DNA of 64,000 nt from JANQPX01 sp965204405 (GCA_965204405.1 CBDBEN010000002.1:620001-684000), one strand, 5' to 3'. Positions 1 through 8,769 are shown, counted from the stretch's first letter. Translations and numbers: made by a program. The notes: generated by a model from the sequence alone, not told the origin.

Positions 1-526
1 TGACATTGAAGCCCTCACCACCCGCAGCCTTTTTCGCAGCCGCAGCCTCGCGCATCATGTAGCCGGCGTTGCGGGCACGCAGGCGATCATCGGGGCCGGC
101 ATAGCCGAAGATGTATTGCTTGTCCTGCTCGTTCGGTAGCTGGTTGATCTTCAAGACGGGAACACCAGTCTTGTGAAGGGCGCGCAAGGAGCCGAGGCCA
201 GCAGTCGCATCCGATGGCCACCAGATGAAGACGTCAGGCAGCTGACCGGCAGCCAAGACCTGCTGCACCTGCTGATCCTGCTCGGCCTGATTGAACTGGT
301 TCTCGAAGACCTTGATATCGAACCCCTTGAGTTCAGCGGTTTCCTTGATGCCGGTGATGAACCGGCCGATATAGGCCTCCCCTGCGGGACCGTTGAAGGA
401 AATGATCGAGCCCTTGTCCTGCGCGATCGCCGAACCAACCAGGGCTCCCGCTGTCAGGCAGGCCGCCGTCGCCACGCCGATGGCGCTTCGAAAATATGAC
501 ATCTTCGTCTCCCTTTTTTTCGTCAT
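1..526 (-). CDS. Sugar ABC transporter periplasmic substrate-binding protein (3' part outside window)
   Basis: The frame is open to the left edge, so only the N-terminal ~175 residues are present. It begins with a signal peptide (hydrophobic AIGVATAACLTAGALVGSA, cleavage near SAIA-QDK). A LacI/RbsB-like periplasmic binding fold follows, with FNGPAGEAYIGRFITGIKE, then DQQVQQVLAAGQLPDVFIWW and LHKTGVPVLKINQ. The protein should capture a sugar or polyol in the periplasm for an ABC importer lying off the window. Two in-frame starts compete: ATG at 526 behind GGGGAGGACAAC, and ATG at 502 behind AGGGAGACGAAG. I chose 526 for its GGAGG core, but 502 is nearly as good. It diverges from the SDR gene at 705, which probably acts on the same substrate class. 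The substrate is unknown. Confidence 0.85.
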   Translation of the reverse strand, partial: MTKKRETKMSYFRSAIGVATAACLTAGALVGSAIAQDKGSIISFNGPAGEAYIGRFITGIKETAELKGFDIKVFENQFNQAEQDQQVQQVLAAGQLPDVFIWWPSDATAGLGSLRALHKTGVPVLKINQLPNEQDKQYIFGYAGPDDRLRARNAGYMMREAAAAKKAAGGEGFNV

Positions 527-704
527 GTTGTCCTCCCCGAAACAGCGTGGCCGTCTCGCTAAGCCGATCACCATGTTGCAGAAGATTGAAGCCGCCATGA
601 ACAGCGGAGATGTCCAAATTGGATATCTTTTGCGTTTCCTGTCCGGTTGCGGAAAGCAAAGTTGAAAGGGGCTACGAGGCGAAAAGATCCAGGAGGAAGC
701 CAAG

Positions 705-1508
705 ATGGACAAAACCCGGCTCACGGGCAAAAACGTCCTGATCACCGGCGGCGCTCAGGGCATGGGTGCGGCCATCGGCGAGTATTATGCGGCACAGGGC
801 GCCAAGATCTGTCTGGGCGATCTCAACGAACAAGGCTGCAAGGACGTTGCCGAGCGCATCAAGTCGGCCGGCGGCGAGGCGATCGGTGTTCCGCTGGATG
901 TCACCAAGCGCGACCAGATGAAAGCCGCCGTTGAGGCGACGGTCGACGCCTTTGGCTCGATCAACGTGATGCTCAACAATGCCGGCATCAACAAGCCGCT
1001 GATGTTCCTCGATGTGACCGAGGAAAACTTCAACAAGATCATGGAGGTGAACGCGCTCGGCGTGCTGATCGGCATGCAGGAGGCGGCCAAGCAGATGATC
1101 AGCCAGGGGAAGAAGGATTACCCCTACAAGATCATTAATGTCGGCTCGATCCTGTCCCGCCAGGCGTTCGACGACGTCGTGCCCTATTCCTGCTCCAAAC
1201 ATGCCGTGCTCGCCATGATCAATGGCGGCGCCAAGGCACTGGTCGAGCACAACATCACCGTCAACGGTTACGGCCCGGGCGTCGTACGGACCGAGCTTTG
1301 GGAGCAACTGGACAAGGACCTGGTGGCGATCGGCAAGTTCGAAAAGGAAGGCGAGTCCATGGATCTGCTCGCCGAAAACATGATCCTGATGAAGCGTTAT
1401 TCCTATCCCAAGGACGTGGTCGGCACCGCTGCCTTTCTGGCATCGCCAGAGTCCGACTACATGACCGGTCAGCTCTTCATGATCGATGGCGGCATGATCA
1501 TGCAATAG
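705..1508 (+). CDS. SDR family NAD(P)-dependent oxidoreductase (polyol/sugar dehydrogenase-like)
   Basis: A 267-residue classical short-chain dehydrogenase. Visible are the Rossmann glycine motif TGGAQGMG (residues 14-21), the NNAG motif near residue 92, the catalytic YSCSK (YxxxK) near residues 161-165 and the C-terminal signature TGQLFMIDGG. The start ATG follows AGGAGGAAGCCAAG, an ideal ribosome binding site. It should oxidise an alcohol or reduce a carbonyl with a nicotinamide cofactor in the cytoplasm. Its position head-to-head with a sugar-binding protein gene (179 bp apart) suggests a sugar or polyol dehydrogenase of the imported substrate; that part is inference. Family assignment is firm, substrate is not. 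Confidence 0.88.
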   Translation: MDKTRLTGKNVLITGGAQGMGAAIGEYYAAQGAKICLGDLNEQGCKDVAERIKSAGGEAIGVPLDVTKRDQMKAAVEATVDAFGSINVMLNNAGINKPLMFLDVTEENFNKIMEVNALGVLIGMQEAAKQMISQGKKDYPYKIINVGSILSRQAFDDVVPYSCSKHAVLAMINGGAKALVEHNITVNGYGPGVVRTELWEQLDKDLVAIGKFEKEGESMDLLAENMILMKRYSYPKDVVGTAAFLASPESDYMTGQLFMIDGGMIMQ

Positions 1509-1788
1509 AGGGCGAAGCGCCACCGTCGTTCCAAAAAAGAATCATCAATTTGGGGAGGCACACAAGATAGGGCGCATGTTTCCGTCGATGACCCGAAGCG
1601 GCCTCGAGGCTCAGTATAAGCTCCATTTCGCAAAGTGTTGCGCCGTCCACTTTTAATTTTGCGATTGAGTGAACTGGCTCACAGCATTTTGTGCAAACAT
1701 ATCCAATAATGTTTCACAATGCTGTAAATGTACAATGCGGTTTCACAGGCAATCCCTCAATTGTGACCCAGTGTTTTGGAGGTTTGAT

Positions 1789-3429
1789 ATGGCGGGGTCT
1801 GGATCTACTGCATGTATAGCAATGCTTGCTGCTGTTGTCTTGTCGCTTCCTGCTTGTATGAGGGTCGATGAAAGACCTGATGAGCCAAGCAATCCAAAGC
1901 CTGTGACAAACGGGGAACTGGTCAATGACACTGTGTTTCAACATCCATCAGGCATAATTCTTGGTGCGGCAGAAGGTGCAATATTACCTTCACTGCCCGT
2001 TTGGATTGAGGAGGTTTCAGCGCCAAATGAGGACCTAGGGGCCGCCATGATTCCAATTGGCCCCTACTTTAGCGTAGGCGCAGCAGAGACGACGGTAATG
2101 CCGTTCGAGACTCCGTTTGCCATTGCTTTACCTGTGCCTGAGGGCATGAATGCGCCCGGCTTGGCGGCCAGTGCCCTGATACCTGAATATCTACTGAATG
2201 GCATCGGTGACAGCAACGTTTGGTCGCCAGTTGATGGGACTCATGACGAGGAAAATGGCCTGTACATAGTGGAGATGTCGGCGCTCTTGACCGAAGGCGT
2301 GACAATCGTCCTGACACAACGTCCAGATCTCTCATCGCACCTCGTGCATGAATTCGCCACAGCGCTAAAAAAGTATGAAATCATCCCAGGTTTCCGGTAC
2401 ACAGCCGGTAAGAGTACAAATTTTGAGGTACGATGTTATTACTCAGATTGTGAACTCGCATTAAATCGTACATTGGATCAAATAGAGTACGCTTATTCTC
2501 AGTATTCTAAATTCTTTGATCCGCCAAAATTCCGTAGAGATCAGGTGAACTATTGCCATGATGTTACATCATCGTCATTGCCCGCATTTTGCATAAAGAT
2601 CCCGGGACAACGTTTTTTAGGCATAGAACTGTATCCAGAACGTCCTGGACTAGTAAACCCGACCTGTGGTGTAGCGGCATCCACAACATTTATTTTTAGA
2701 ATCACAATAAGAATCTGCATTGAACCACAGAATCACACTGAAGAATATTTTAATTCGGTTGTCTGGCATGAGTTGTTCCATGCCTATCAGCTCAGTCGTC
2801 CTTCAAATCATTGGGATTTTCTGACGTTTGCATTGAATACACATTGGGCGAATGAAGGAACAGCCGCAGCAGCGGCGGGGTCGATCGCTACATTCTTGCC
2901 AGATCCAGGATCGCGCATAGTTCGCGGGCAAGCCAACTCCAAACTTCATGTCCGTCGTGTAGACATAAGTCTGTCCAAGAAAATAAAGGACTGGGACGAT
3001 TATCGTGCGCAGGATTTCTGGGCATACTTAGGTCAGTCGAAGGGGCTCTCATTGGTCTATTTGATGGATATGGTTGCCGAAGGGATGAATAGCTCAGACG
3101 TTGATGATCAAATGAAGTTGCATCTTGACAGCGCACTCAGCGATGAATACTGGCGATGGGTCAAGAATCAGGTAATGCTAGAAGACAATATCAATTTCTT
3201 TCATCCTGATGTCGTTCCACCTGAGCCACCACTAAATGAAGCGCCTTGCCATATTCAACCAAAGGCTGTCGCACATGATCCAAATACAATGGAGCTTCAG
3301 CTTGAACACAGCTACGCAATCGAAGACTACAATGACCGTAGATTTCAGTTGCAACTTGGACCTCTCCAGTCGAATGTTGTTGAGATTTTTTTGCAGACGC
3401 CACCGACGACACAATCCGAATTTCGGTAG
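1789..3429 (+). CDS. Lipoprotein with HExxH zinc-metalloprotease motif (frame interrupted near the 3' end)
   Basis: I placed the start at ATG 1789 because TTGGAGG lies six bases upstream and the product then begins with a lipoprotein signal peptide ending in the lipobox LPAC. The frame is open further upstream to 1669 without a good start. At residues 327-331 is HELFH, with a glutamate in WANEGTA 25 residues later, the spacing of gluzincin-type zinc metalloproteases. It is likely membrane-anchored and periplasmic or exposed. No close family recognised. Base composition is clearly lower in G+C than in neighbouring genes, suggesting transfer. The frame stops at 3429, but a continuing coding-like frame runs on in -1 (see next feature), so the gene is either broken or frameshifted. 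Confidence 0.65.
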   Translation: MAGSGSTACIAMLAAVVLSLPACMRVDERPDEPSNPKPVTNGELVNDTVFQHPSGIILGAAEGAILPSLPVWIEEVSAPNEDLGAAMIPIGPYFSVGAAETTVMPFETPFAIALPVPEGMNAPGLAASALIPEYLLNGIGDSNVWSPVDGTHDEENGLYIVEMSALLTEGVTIVLTQRPDLSSHLVHEFATALKKYEIIPGFRYTAGKSTNFEVRCYYSDCELALNRTLDQIEYAYSQYSKFFDPPKFRRDQVNYCHDVTSSSLPAFCIKIPGQRFLGIELYPERPGLVNPTCGVAASTTFIFRITIRICIEPQNHTEEYFNSVVWHELFHAYQLSRPSNHWDFLTFALNTHWANEGTAAAAAGSIATFLPDPGSRIVRGQANSKLHVRRVDISLSKKIKDWDDYRAQDFWAYLGQSKGLSLVYLMDMVAEGMNSSDVDDQMKLHLDSALSDEYWRWVKNQVMLEDNINFFHPDVVPPEPPLNEAPCHIQPKAVAHDPNTMELQLEHSYAIEDYNDRRFQLQLGPLQSNVVEIFLQTPPTTQSEFR

Positions 3430-3635
3430 ATGGTGAGGGACACAAGTACAAAGTATATTTAGATCAACCCAGGGATTTAGCTGACGGCGCATGTCGCCTT
3501 GTTGATGATGGCCAGCGCGATATTCGAGGTCCCTTGCCGGGCCGCTCCAGAGCCTACGTCCTGATTGCTAACACAGGCTATGATAGCGAAGAGTTGAATG
3601 AGTACGTCGTCCGGCTCGACAAGTTGACCGATTAA
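3386..3635 (+). other. T7 run and -1 frame continuation of the metalloprotease gene
   Basis: At 3386-3392 seven T residues stand in the context T-TTT-TTG, which fits the X-XXY-YYZ slippery pattern. Reading on in the -1 frame gives about 80 further residues (beginning FADATDDTIRISVDGEGH, ending EYVVRLDKLTD) to a TAA at 3633-3635. That frame has few rare residues and looks coding, for example RAYVLIANTGYDSEEL. The zero frame instead ends 37 nt after the run. Explanations: a one-base deletion (pseudogene), a homopolymer sequencing error, or programmed slippage. Sequence alone cannot decide. Confidence 0.6.
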
Positions 3636-4777
3636 GACCATTGAGAAACAGATAGCCAGCCGAGTGTTCGAGGTGGAGACGGTTGCGCTCAGATCCACCA
3701 CGAGAGGGACTTGCTCGCGTGGCTAACTTGAGTAGCAGATGACAATATTAAAGCTTGCCGCGCATGGTCGAGCGTTTATGACACACACATTTCCAGCTCT
3801 TGCGTCAGCTCCTGGCAGATTTTGTTGAAAAGTCCGAGGCATCCAAAAATGCCCTCGCAGCTTAGAAACCAGTTCCAATCACAGCGTTTTCATGGAATTT
3901 CGTTTCCCAAAGCGGATCTTTGAGGAATGTAATTCTATCGGAATCCCGCTCCAAGTATTCATTCTTACTTTTTCAACACAATCGGCACGACTCAGCCCCG
4001 CCGCTAGGCTGCGGCTTATTCACGGTCTTGGATCGCAAAGCCGACGCGGGCCAGGTCAATCTCAGCAAAGCCGGCGGCGCCTGAGAACTGACCACCCAGC
4101 CCTTCTGACTGCTTCCTCTAGGAGAAGCATGCATTGGCTGCGATTGGCGCGAATGACGAGGCGCCAACTCGACACTACGCGGGATGCTCATATTCCTGGG
4201 AAGCCCTCCGCCCCGAACTAGTGAGCCTAACAGCGCATTGATTTCGGGAAGGGCAATCCAGCAAGAGCGACGACAAGGAAGAAATCTACGCTTAGGACAC
4301 TTCAATCAAGGACAGCGATCTGATCCATGTTGGATCACGCTCGAGGCCTTCCTGATCATGACTGCCCAGTGCTCCACTTTCTGATGCAGCAACGAATGGA
4401 ATAGACGCTCGCAGGCGTTTGCTGATGAGCGTCGCTTGGCGACATCGGGCTGGAGGGAAAGGCGTGAGGTTCCGCATCGTCATCGACATGCGAGACGGCT
4501 GGAGGGCCAAGATCCGACGAACATTCAAATCCGCCCATACTGCAGCGAAAGCCTTGACTAGCATTCGTGCCTATCTTCGGCATATTCAGAATGTCAGTTG
4601 GTCCTATGGATACAAGGCTCGGATAGAGCCATTCATGGAAGAGGAAAGAAAAGGCAGAGAAAGCCATCTCGGACGTCACGTGTCCTACAGCCAATGACCG
4701 GGATGCGACGGAACCGATCCAGCAGCTTTAGCAGCCCGTTTTGCTCAAGGCTTCAATTGGTGCCAGTGCACCAACGG
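3636..4777. other. Gene-poor stretch, probable insertion-sequence debris
   Basis: About 1.1 kb without a convincing gene. Short frames exist (for example 4419-4697 plus, arginine-rich) but show no domain, no good ribosome binding site and atypical composition. The string TTTTTCAACACAATCGGC at about 3969-3986 resembles the ends of transposase-derived debris I have seen elsewhere; this is a weak impression only. Confidence 0.4.
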
Positions 4778-4942
4778 TTAACTCTTCTTGCCGGTGATCG
4801 CCATAAAGGGTGCCGGCATGCGGCTGACTTTCTGGCTGCCGCAATTGGGGCATGGTGGTTTGGCGGTTTCATGCTCGACCATGGACTCGATCTGTTCGAA
4901 CGTCTTGTCGCAGGACTCACAACGATAATTATATGTGGGTAC
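4778..4942 (-). CDS. FmdB-family zinc-ribbon protein with an apparent GTA start
   Basis: A 54-residue protein typical of the FmdB/CxxC regulatory family: PTYNYRCESCDKTFE, then CPNCGSQKVSRMPAPF. The two CxxC pairs (C8/C11 and C31/C34) form a zinc ribbon. Family members normally start M-P-T-Y, and here the codon in the methionine position is GTA (4942-4940), directly behind AGGGAGGCAGGCA, a good ribosome binding site. The only upstream in-frame initiation codon is TTG at 5014, which would add 24 unrelated residues. Either the start has mutated or GTA is used. The gene faces away from the stress genes at 5.1-6.1 kb. The family is often linked to stress or amidase operons; its biochemical role is unknown. 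Confidence 0.6.
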   Translation of the reverse strand, partial: VPTYNYRCESCDKTFEQIESMVEHETAKPPCPNCGSQKVSRMPAPFMAITGKKS

Positions 4943-5115
4943 TGCCTGCCTCCCTCTGATAGGCCGCCGTGTGAAGGATTGATCATCATGTCTCCATTCA
5001 CAGCCTATGATCAACGTTGTTGCGCCCGTCCTTTGATTGGCGCAAGGTGATTATTCATTGATCGTTAACTTTGGCCTCTTAAACAGTATCCTTTGATCGC
5101 TGGGAGAAAGGCCCG

Positions 5116-5361
5116 ATGATCAGGCCTGACAAATTATCGAGCAGAAAGATGATGCCGAATCAGCCGCCAAATGTGCCTGATGAACCGCCACGCGAACCAA
5201 TCGTCATCAAGATTCCACCACGTCAGATCAGGCTTCCCGAACAAGATCCGCCGAAGCCTCCTGACCTGCCCGAAATTGACGCTCCAGACCCATGGGATCG
5301 GTTCCCGCCTCCGGAAATGCCACCGCCTCCCTGTCCCCAAGATCGCGTTGCAATCCGATAG
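5116..5361 (+). CDS. Small proline-rich hypothetical protein
   Basis: An 81-residue frame behind GGGAGAAAGG at 5102-5111 (start at 5116; a second Met lies 12 codons in). It is extraordinarily proline-rich in its second half (PPKPPDLPEIDAPDPWDRF, then PPPEMPPPPC) and highly charged, so intrinsically disordered. No membrane segment or known domain. It lies between the FmdB-like gene and the HPF gene in the same stress neighbourhood. Proline-rich low-complexity frames can arise by chance in GC-rich DNA, so this is a tentative gene. Confidence 0.45.
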   Translation: MIRPDKLSSRKMMPNQPPNVPDEPPREPIVIKIPPRQIRLPEQDPPKPPDLPEIDAPDPWDRFPPPEMPPPPCPQDRVAIR

Positions 5362-5415
5362 GACGCTCATCACTACCCCAAATACTTCGTATCCCATTCT
5401 ACTAGCCGCATCGTC

Positions 5416-5429
5416 TTGATCCTGATCAA
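5416..5429 (+). promoter_or_regulatory. FNR/FixK-type box upstream of the HPF-CSD gene
   Basis: Perfect dyad TTGATCCTGATCAA, matching the CRP/FNR-family consensus TTGAT-N4-ATCAA. It ends 70 bp upstream of the ATG at 5500, a typical activator position. Implies oxygen- or redox-responsive control by FNR, FixK or DNR. Confidence 0.7.
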
Positions 5430-5499
5430 TATTTTCGATGTCTTCCGTGCCTAAAAGGACGGGGTGATGAGCACCTATTGCCGGAAACGGAGGTCAACT

Positions 5500-6078
5500 A
5501 TGGAAAAGCCGCTTGAGATCAGTTTTCGGCACATGGATTCGTCGCCGGCTGTCGAGGCTCGACTTCGAGAGAAGGTCGACGAGCTGGAGACGTTCTTCGA
5601 TCGGATCATCGGTTGCCGCGTCGTCATCGAACAGGACCATCGCCAACACCGCCGAGGCAACCTCTTTCGGGTCGGTCTGGATATCACGCTGCCCGGCAAG
5701 GAGATCGCGATCAACCACAAGGGCCCAAAGAAGCAGTCCCATCAGGACGTCTATGTCGCGATCCGGGATGCCTTCAATGCCGCCAAACGGAAGATCGAAA
5801 ATCATGCCCGCGTCAGGCGTGGCCAAGTCAAGGTTCACGATGTTCCGCCTCATGGCCATGTCGTTACCATCAACCGAGAGGGCGGTTTCGGCTTTGTGCA
5901 ATTGATGGACGGACAGGAAATCTATTTCCATCAGAACAGCGTTGCGAATGGCGGTTTCGAGAAGCTCGATGTCGGCGCAAAAGTGCGTCTCTCGATTGAC
6001 GAGCATGACGGGGTGGACGGGCCGCAGGCGACCTCGGTTCAATCGATCGGCAAGCACCACTTGCCACCCGTGACTTAA
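5500..6078 (+). CDS. Ribosome hibernation factor (HPF/S30AE) fused to a cold-shock domain
   Basis: 192 residues. Residues 1-105 form a sigma-54-modulation/HPF (S30AE) domain (LEISFRHMDSSPAVEARLRE, then DVYVAIRDAFNAAKRKIE). Residues ~118-185 form an OB-fold cold-shock-like domain (HGHVVTINREGGFGFVQLMD, then EIYFHQNSV), with RNA-binding aromatics in GFGFV and YFH. The start ATG follows CGGAGGTC; an upstream in-frame ATG at 5467 is less well placed. The HPF part should bind the 30S subunit and stall or dimerise ribosomes in stress; the cold-shock part may bind rRNA or mRNA. A perfect FNR/FixK box lies 70 bp upstream, consistent with induction at low oxygen. Domain assignment is firm; the function of the fusion is inferred. 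Confidence 0.9.
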   Translation: MEKPLEISFRHMDSSPAVEARLREKVDELETFFDRIIGCRVVIEQDHRQHRRGNLFRVGLDITLPGKEIAINHKGPKKQSHQDVYVAIRDAFNAAKRKIENHARVRRGQVKVHDVPPHGHVVTINREGGFGFVQLMDGQEIYFHQNSVANGGFEKLDVGAKVRLSIDEHDGVDGPQATSVQSIGKHHLPPVT

Positions 6079-6371
6079 TCGAAGGCGCATGTCCCCATCA
6101 ATCGAGGACAGCCTGCGTCGGCTCGAGGGGCGGCGTCTGCTCTGTACACACTGGCTGGTTGGCAACAGGCACTAACCGCCAGTACGGCCGAGATAGCCAT
6201 TGCGTCCAAAGCTGAGAAATAAGCGGCCGAAAGCGCGGGCACTTCGCCCAAAAGGCTGCTTACCGACGCATTGCCCGCATGGAGAGCCAGGTCGCCAATG
6301 CGTAAACCTGACCCGAAGGAGACCAAATGCCCAATTTCGGATGCTGCAGGAAGGTAACTTCGCCGAAACTT
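6079..6371. other. Intergenic stretch with a coding-like remnant
   Basis: No intact gene. On the plus strand at about 6132-6220 a frame reads ASALYTLAGWQQALTASTAE and continues to a TAA. It has good codon periodicity but no start, so it may be a decayed gene. I could not assign it to a family. Confidence 0.25.
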
Positions 6372-6404
6372 AATAACCGCCGACTTAAAGTCGGCGGGTT
6401 GAGT
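6372..6404 (+). repeat. Hairpin-forming dispersed repeat, copy 1
   Basis: 33 bp built around the palindrome CCGCCGACTTAAAGTCGGCGG, flanked by AATAA and GTTGAGT. It recurs with one base change at 22909-22941. The following 60 bp contain two more small hairpins (GCATGC-TTC-GCATGC and CCATCTGAAGATGG), so the segment could be structured RNA or a transposon end. Similar hairpins occur at the ends of IS200/IS605-type elements, but no such transposase is present here. Confidence 0.5.
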
Positions 6405-6607
6405 CTAGGGCAGCATGCTTCGCATGCACATCCTGTTGGATTCCATCTGAAGATGGAGGCTTGAGACCGCTTTTTCGGCGAGTCAAAGCGCTAAACCAAG
6501 AGCCCGTGTTAGTTAGTAATTATTATTTTGAGTTGACAATGTAGATATTTTTATCAATTTTTAATTGTGTCAGAGATTGCTTCTTAGTTCCGGGAAGGGT
6601 CGGCCAG

Positions 6608-6772
6608 ATGGCGGAGTACGCAGAGTACGCGTGGGGGCGCGTGCTTTCCGGCAACTTGAAGGGAGTATCTGATGCGATGGAAGATGGAGGCTCTAAGCCT
6701 CGGACTGATGGCGGTGTGCGCAATCATCCAATTCATACGACATTGGATGGCTGGCGGCCCACCGACCATTGA
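6608..6772 (+). CDS. Possible 54-residue small protein
   Basis: The frame MAEYAEYAWGRVLSGNLKG continues to a TGA at 6770. A weak ribosome binding site (GGGAAGGG) lies about eight bases upstream, AT-rich DNA (6515-6580) that could hold a promoter precedes it, and a terminator-like hairpin follows 12 bp after the stop. It has no recognisable domain. The architecture of promoter-like DNA, frame and terminator is the main argument. Confidence 0.3.
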   Translation: MAEYAEYAWGRVLSGNLKGVSDAMEDGGSKPRTDGGVRNHPIHTTLDGWRPTDH

Positions 6773-6784
6773 ATAATCCTTAGC

Positions 6785-6831
6785 ATGATCCTGGGTGGCT
6801 AACGCTTCCCAGGATCATACTCCACCTTTTT
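6785..6831 (+). terminator. Rho-independent terminator-like hairpin
   Basis: Perfect 11-bp inverted repeat ATGATCCTGGG / CCCAGGATCAT (6785-6795 and 6808-6818) with a 12-nt loop. A T-rich tract (CCTTTTT) lies about eight bases after the stem. It probably ends the small gene before it. Confidence 0.5.
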
Positions 6832-7043
6832 ACGATCGTGGGAAGTGGCTCCTTATGGCACTCTCGGGAAACGAGCCTAGCGGCAGAAAACGGGCGGTTA
6901 CCGACCGCCCCGAGCGAATTCCTGCCGTAGAGGCCGGTTTCGGACGCATTCTTCGCGCTATGTCATAGGCCTCCAGATTCGCTTCCTGACCCCTTGCGGC
7001 CATAAGAACGGCCTCTACCCATCCATCGGGGAGCGCGCTGCAC

Positions 7044-8357
7044 TCAGTGAAGCTTCAGCTCTGGCTGGGTGCCGCGCATGAAGAGTCTGGCGACCACGTT
7101 CATGATCACCCAGCGAAGGCCATGTAAAGCAAGCTGATGCTTTCTGTAGAGTGAGAGATAAGTCAAGCGGGCAAGCAGTCCCTCGATCATTACTGTTCCG
7201 AAGAGATTGCCCATGAGATTACCGACAGCGCTGTAGCTCAACGAGATCAGCGATCCGTAGTCCTTGTAGACAAAACGCTGCGCCTGCCCTCGATTGGTGA
7301 TCATATGCGTCAGCGTCTTTGAGAGTGTATAAGCCTGCTGGTAGGCAGCCTGGGCCCGTGGAGGGACGGGTTTTTCACTGCCGGATCGGGGGCAGGCGGC
7401 GCAATCTCCAATGGCGAAGACATTCTGAGAGCCTGCCACGCGAAGGGTCTCATCAACCACCAACTGGTGAACATGGTTTTGCTCAAAGCCGTCAAGCCCT
7501 TCGAAAAAGGCAGGTCCTCGGACGCCCGCACACCAGACCTTGATCTCGGCATCGATGCTCTTGCCACTCTTCAAATGCATTTGGTCCTCGGTGACCATAA
7601 CCACCTGCTCACCGGTCAGGACCTCGATCCCAAGCTTGTTCAGCTGCGCGTCGGTTGCATCCTGCAGCCGCGGTGTCAGCGCCGGAAGGACATTCGGCGC
7701 AGCCTCGATCAGGGTGATGCGGATATCCTTTTCCGGATCGATCCGATCGAGGCCATAGGCAACAAAGCCGCGTACTGCACGGTGTAACTCGGCCGCAAGC
7801 TCGACGCCGGTCGCTCCCGCACCGATGATCGCGATATGAAGCTGACCCGGCCCGAGCACCTCCGGCTGCATCTGGGCACGCAAGAAATCGTGAAGCAGGC
7901 GTTGCTGCAACCGATCCGCTTGATGATGATCGTCCAGAAACACGCAGTGCTCCTTCACGCCCTCGATGTGGAAATCGTTGGCCGTGCTGCCAACTGCGAT
8001 GACCAGGTAGTCATAGGCGAATGGTCGTCTTGGCACAATTTCCTCGCCTTCCTCATCCAACATCGGCGCCAGCCAGATCGTTTTGCCGCCTCGATCCAAA
8101 CCTTCCATCTCCCCTTGGACGAAGCGGAAATGATGTTCTTTGGCATGACTGAGGTAGTTGACGCGGTCACTGTCGGATGTGAGCGTGCCAGCCGCGATTT
8201 CATGCAAGAGCGGCTTCCAGACGTGGGTTAGCGCATGATCGATAAGGGTCACACGTGCCTTGCCGCTCTTGCCGAGCTTCCTACCCAGCAACGTCGCCAG
8301 CACCAGCCCACCGGCTCCTCCACCGACGATGACGATATTGATAGAGGAAGTGTTCAC
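7044..8357 (-). CDS. ndh: Type II NADH dehydrogenase (NDH-2)
   Basis: About 437 residues from a GTG at 8357 (AGGATACAAA upstream); the frame stays open to another GTG at 8405. The N-terminal FAD-binding motif is VIVGGGAGGLVLATLLG, the second Rossmann motif IAIIGAGATGVELAAEL binds NADH near residue 190, and VFAIGDCAACP is the C-terminal FAD site. TLIDHALTHVWKPLLHEIAAG is the usual NDH-2 N-terminal signature. The C-terminal ~60 residues are amphipathic and hydrophobic, the membrane anchor of this family. It transfers electrons from NADH to quinone without pumping protons. It is transcribed alone on the minus strand. Confidence 0.9.
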   Translation of the reverse strand: MNTSSINIVIVGGGAGGLVLATLLGRKLGKSGKARVTLIDHALTHVWKPLLHEIAAGTLTSDSDRVNYLSHAKEHHFRFVQGEMEGLDRGGKTIWLAPMLDEEGEEIVPRRPFAYDYLVIAVGSTANDFHIEGVKEHCVFLDDHHQADRLQQRLLHDFLRAQMQPEVLGPGQLHIAIIGAGATGVELAAELHRAVRGFVAYGLDRIDPEKDIRITLIEAAPNVLPALTPRLQDATDAQLNKLGIEVLTGEQVVMVTEDQMHLKSGKSIDAEIKVWCAGVRGPAFFEGLDGFEQNHVHQLVVDETLRVAGSQNVFAIGDCAACPRSGSEKPVPPRAQAAYQQAYTLSKTLTHMITNRGQAQRFVYKDYGSLISLSYSAVGNLMGNLFGTVMIEGLLARLTYLSLYRKHQLALHGLRWVIMNVVARLFMRGTQPELKLH

Positions 8358-8517
8358 TTTGTATCCTATCGATCCTCGACATCCACCGAATGGCGACGTT
8401 AACACGGGCGCTTGTCAACAAGGCGAGCGTTATGATGTCGCGGCAGAACTCAAGCGCCGGTTTTTACGGAATGTTGGATCGCGTTCATATTTGACGGCTT
8501 GTCCTGGCGGCAGGAAT

Positions 8518-8664
8518 TGGCACGGAGTCCGCGCGAGGCCTGGCTCGGCTAGCGGAAGAAAACCGGCGTTGAGCGGGCGCTAAGAGCCGATCTCACCTGT
8601 AGCGTCCGAAGTTGTTGGGCGAAGCTGTCGTTTAAAGGGTCGCCTCGAGGAAGGCGGAGCATCC
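8518..8664. repeat. Degenerate dispersed repeat, copy A
   Basis: This intergenic stretch (8406-8769 has no gene) aligns by eye with 9969-10110. Shared blocks in the same order are TTGGCACGG, GATC..CCTGT.G.GTCCG, GGCGAAGCTG and GGCGGAGCAT, separated by divergent spacers. It looks like an old repeat family or remnants of one mobile element. Confidence 0.35.
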
Positions 8665-8769
8665 CGAAACACCCGGATCCCAGCTGCTTTGAGTTGCCTC
8701 TGGAGTTTCGCCAGCATTGGCACACCTTATTTGTAGGAGATTCCTCGAGTTAAGCATTGGCGAAGAAGA

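Noticed and set aside
672..1523. Long minus-strand frame of 283 codons opposite the SDR gene
   Set aside because: The plus strand carries a complete SDR with all motifs and a good ribosome binding site; the minus frame is the usual antisense shadow of GC-rich coding DNA.
4419..4697. 92-codon plus frame
   Set aside because: Arginine-rich product with no domain, poor ribosome binding site and overlapping equally long frames on the other strand.
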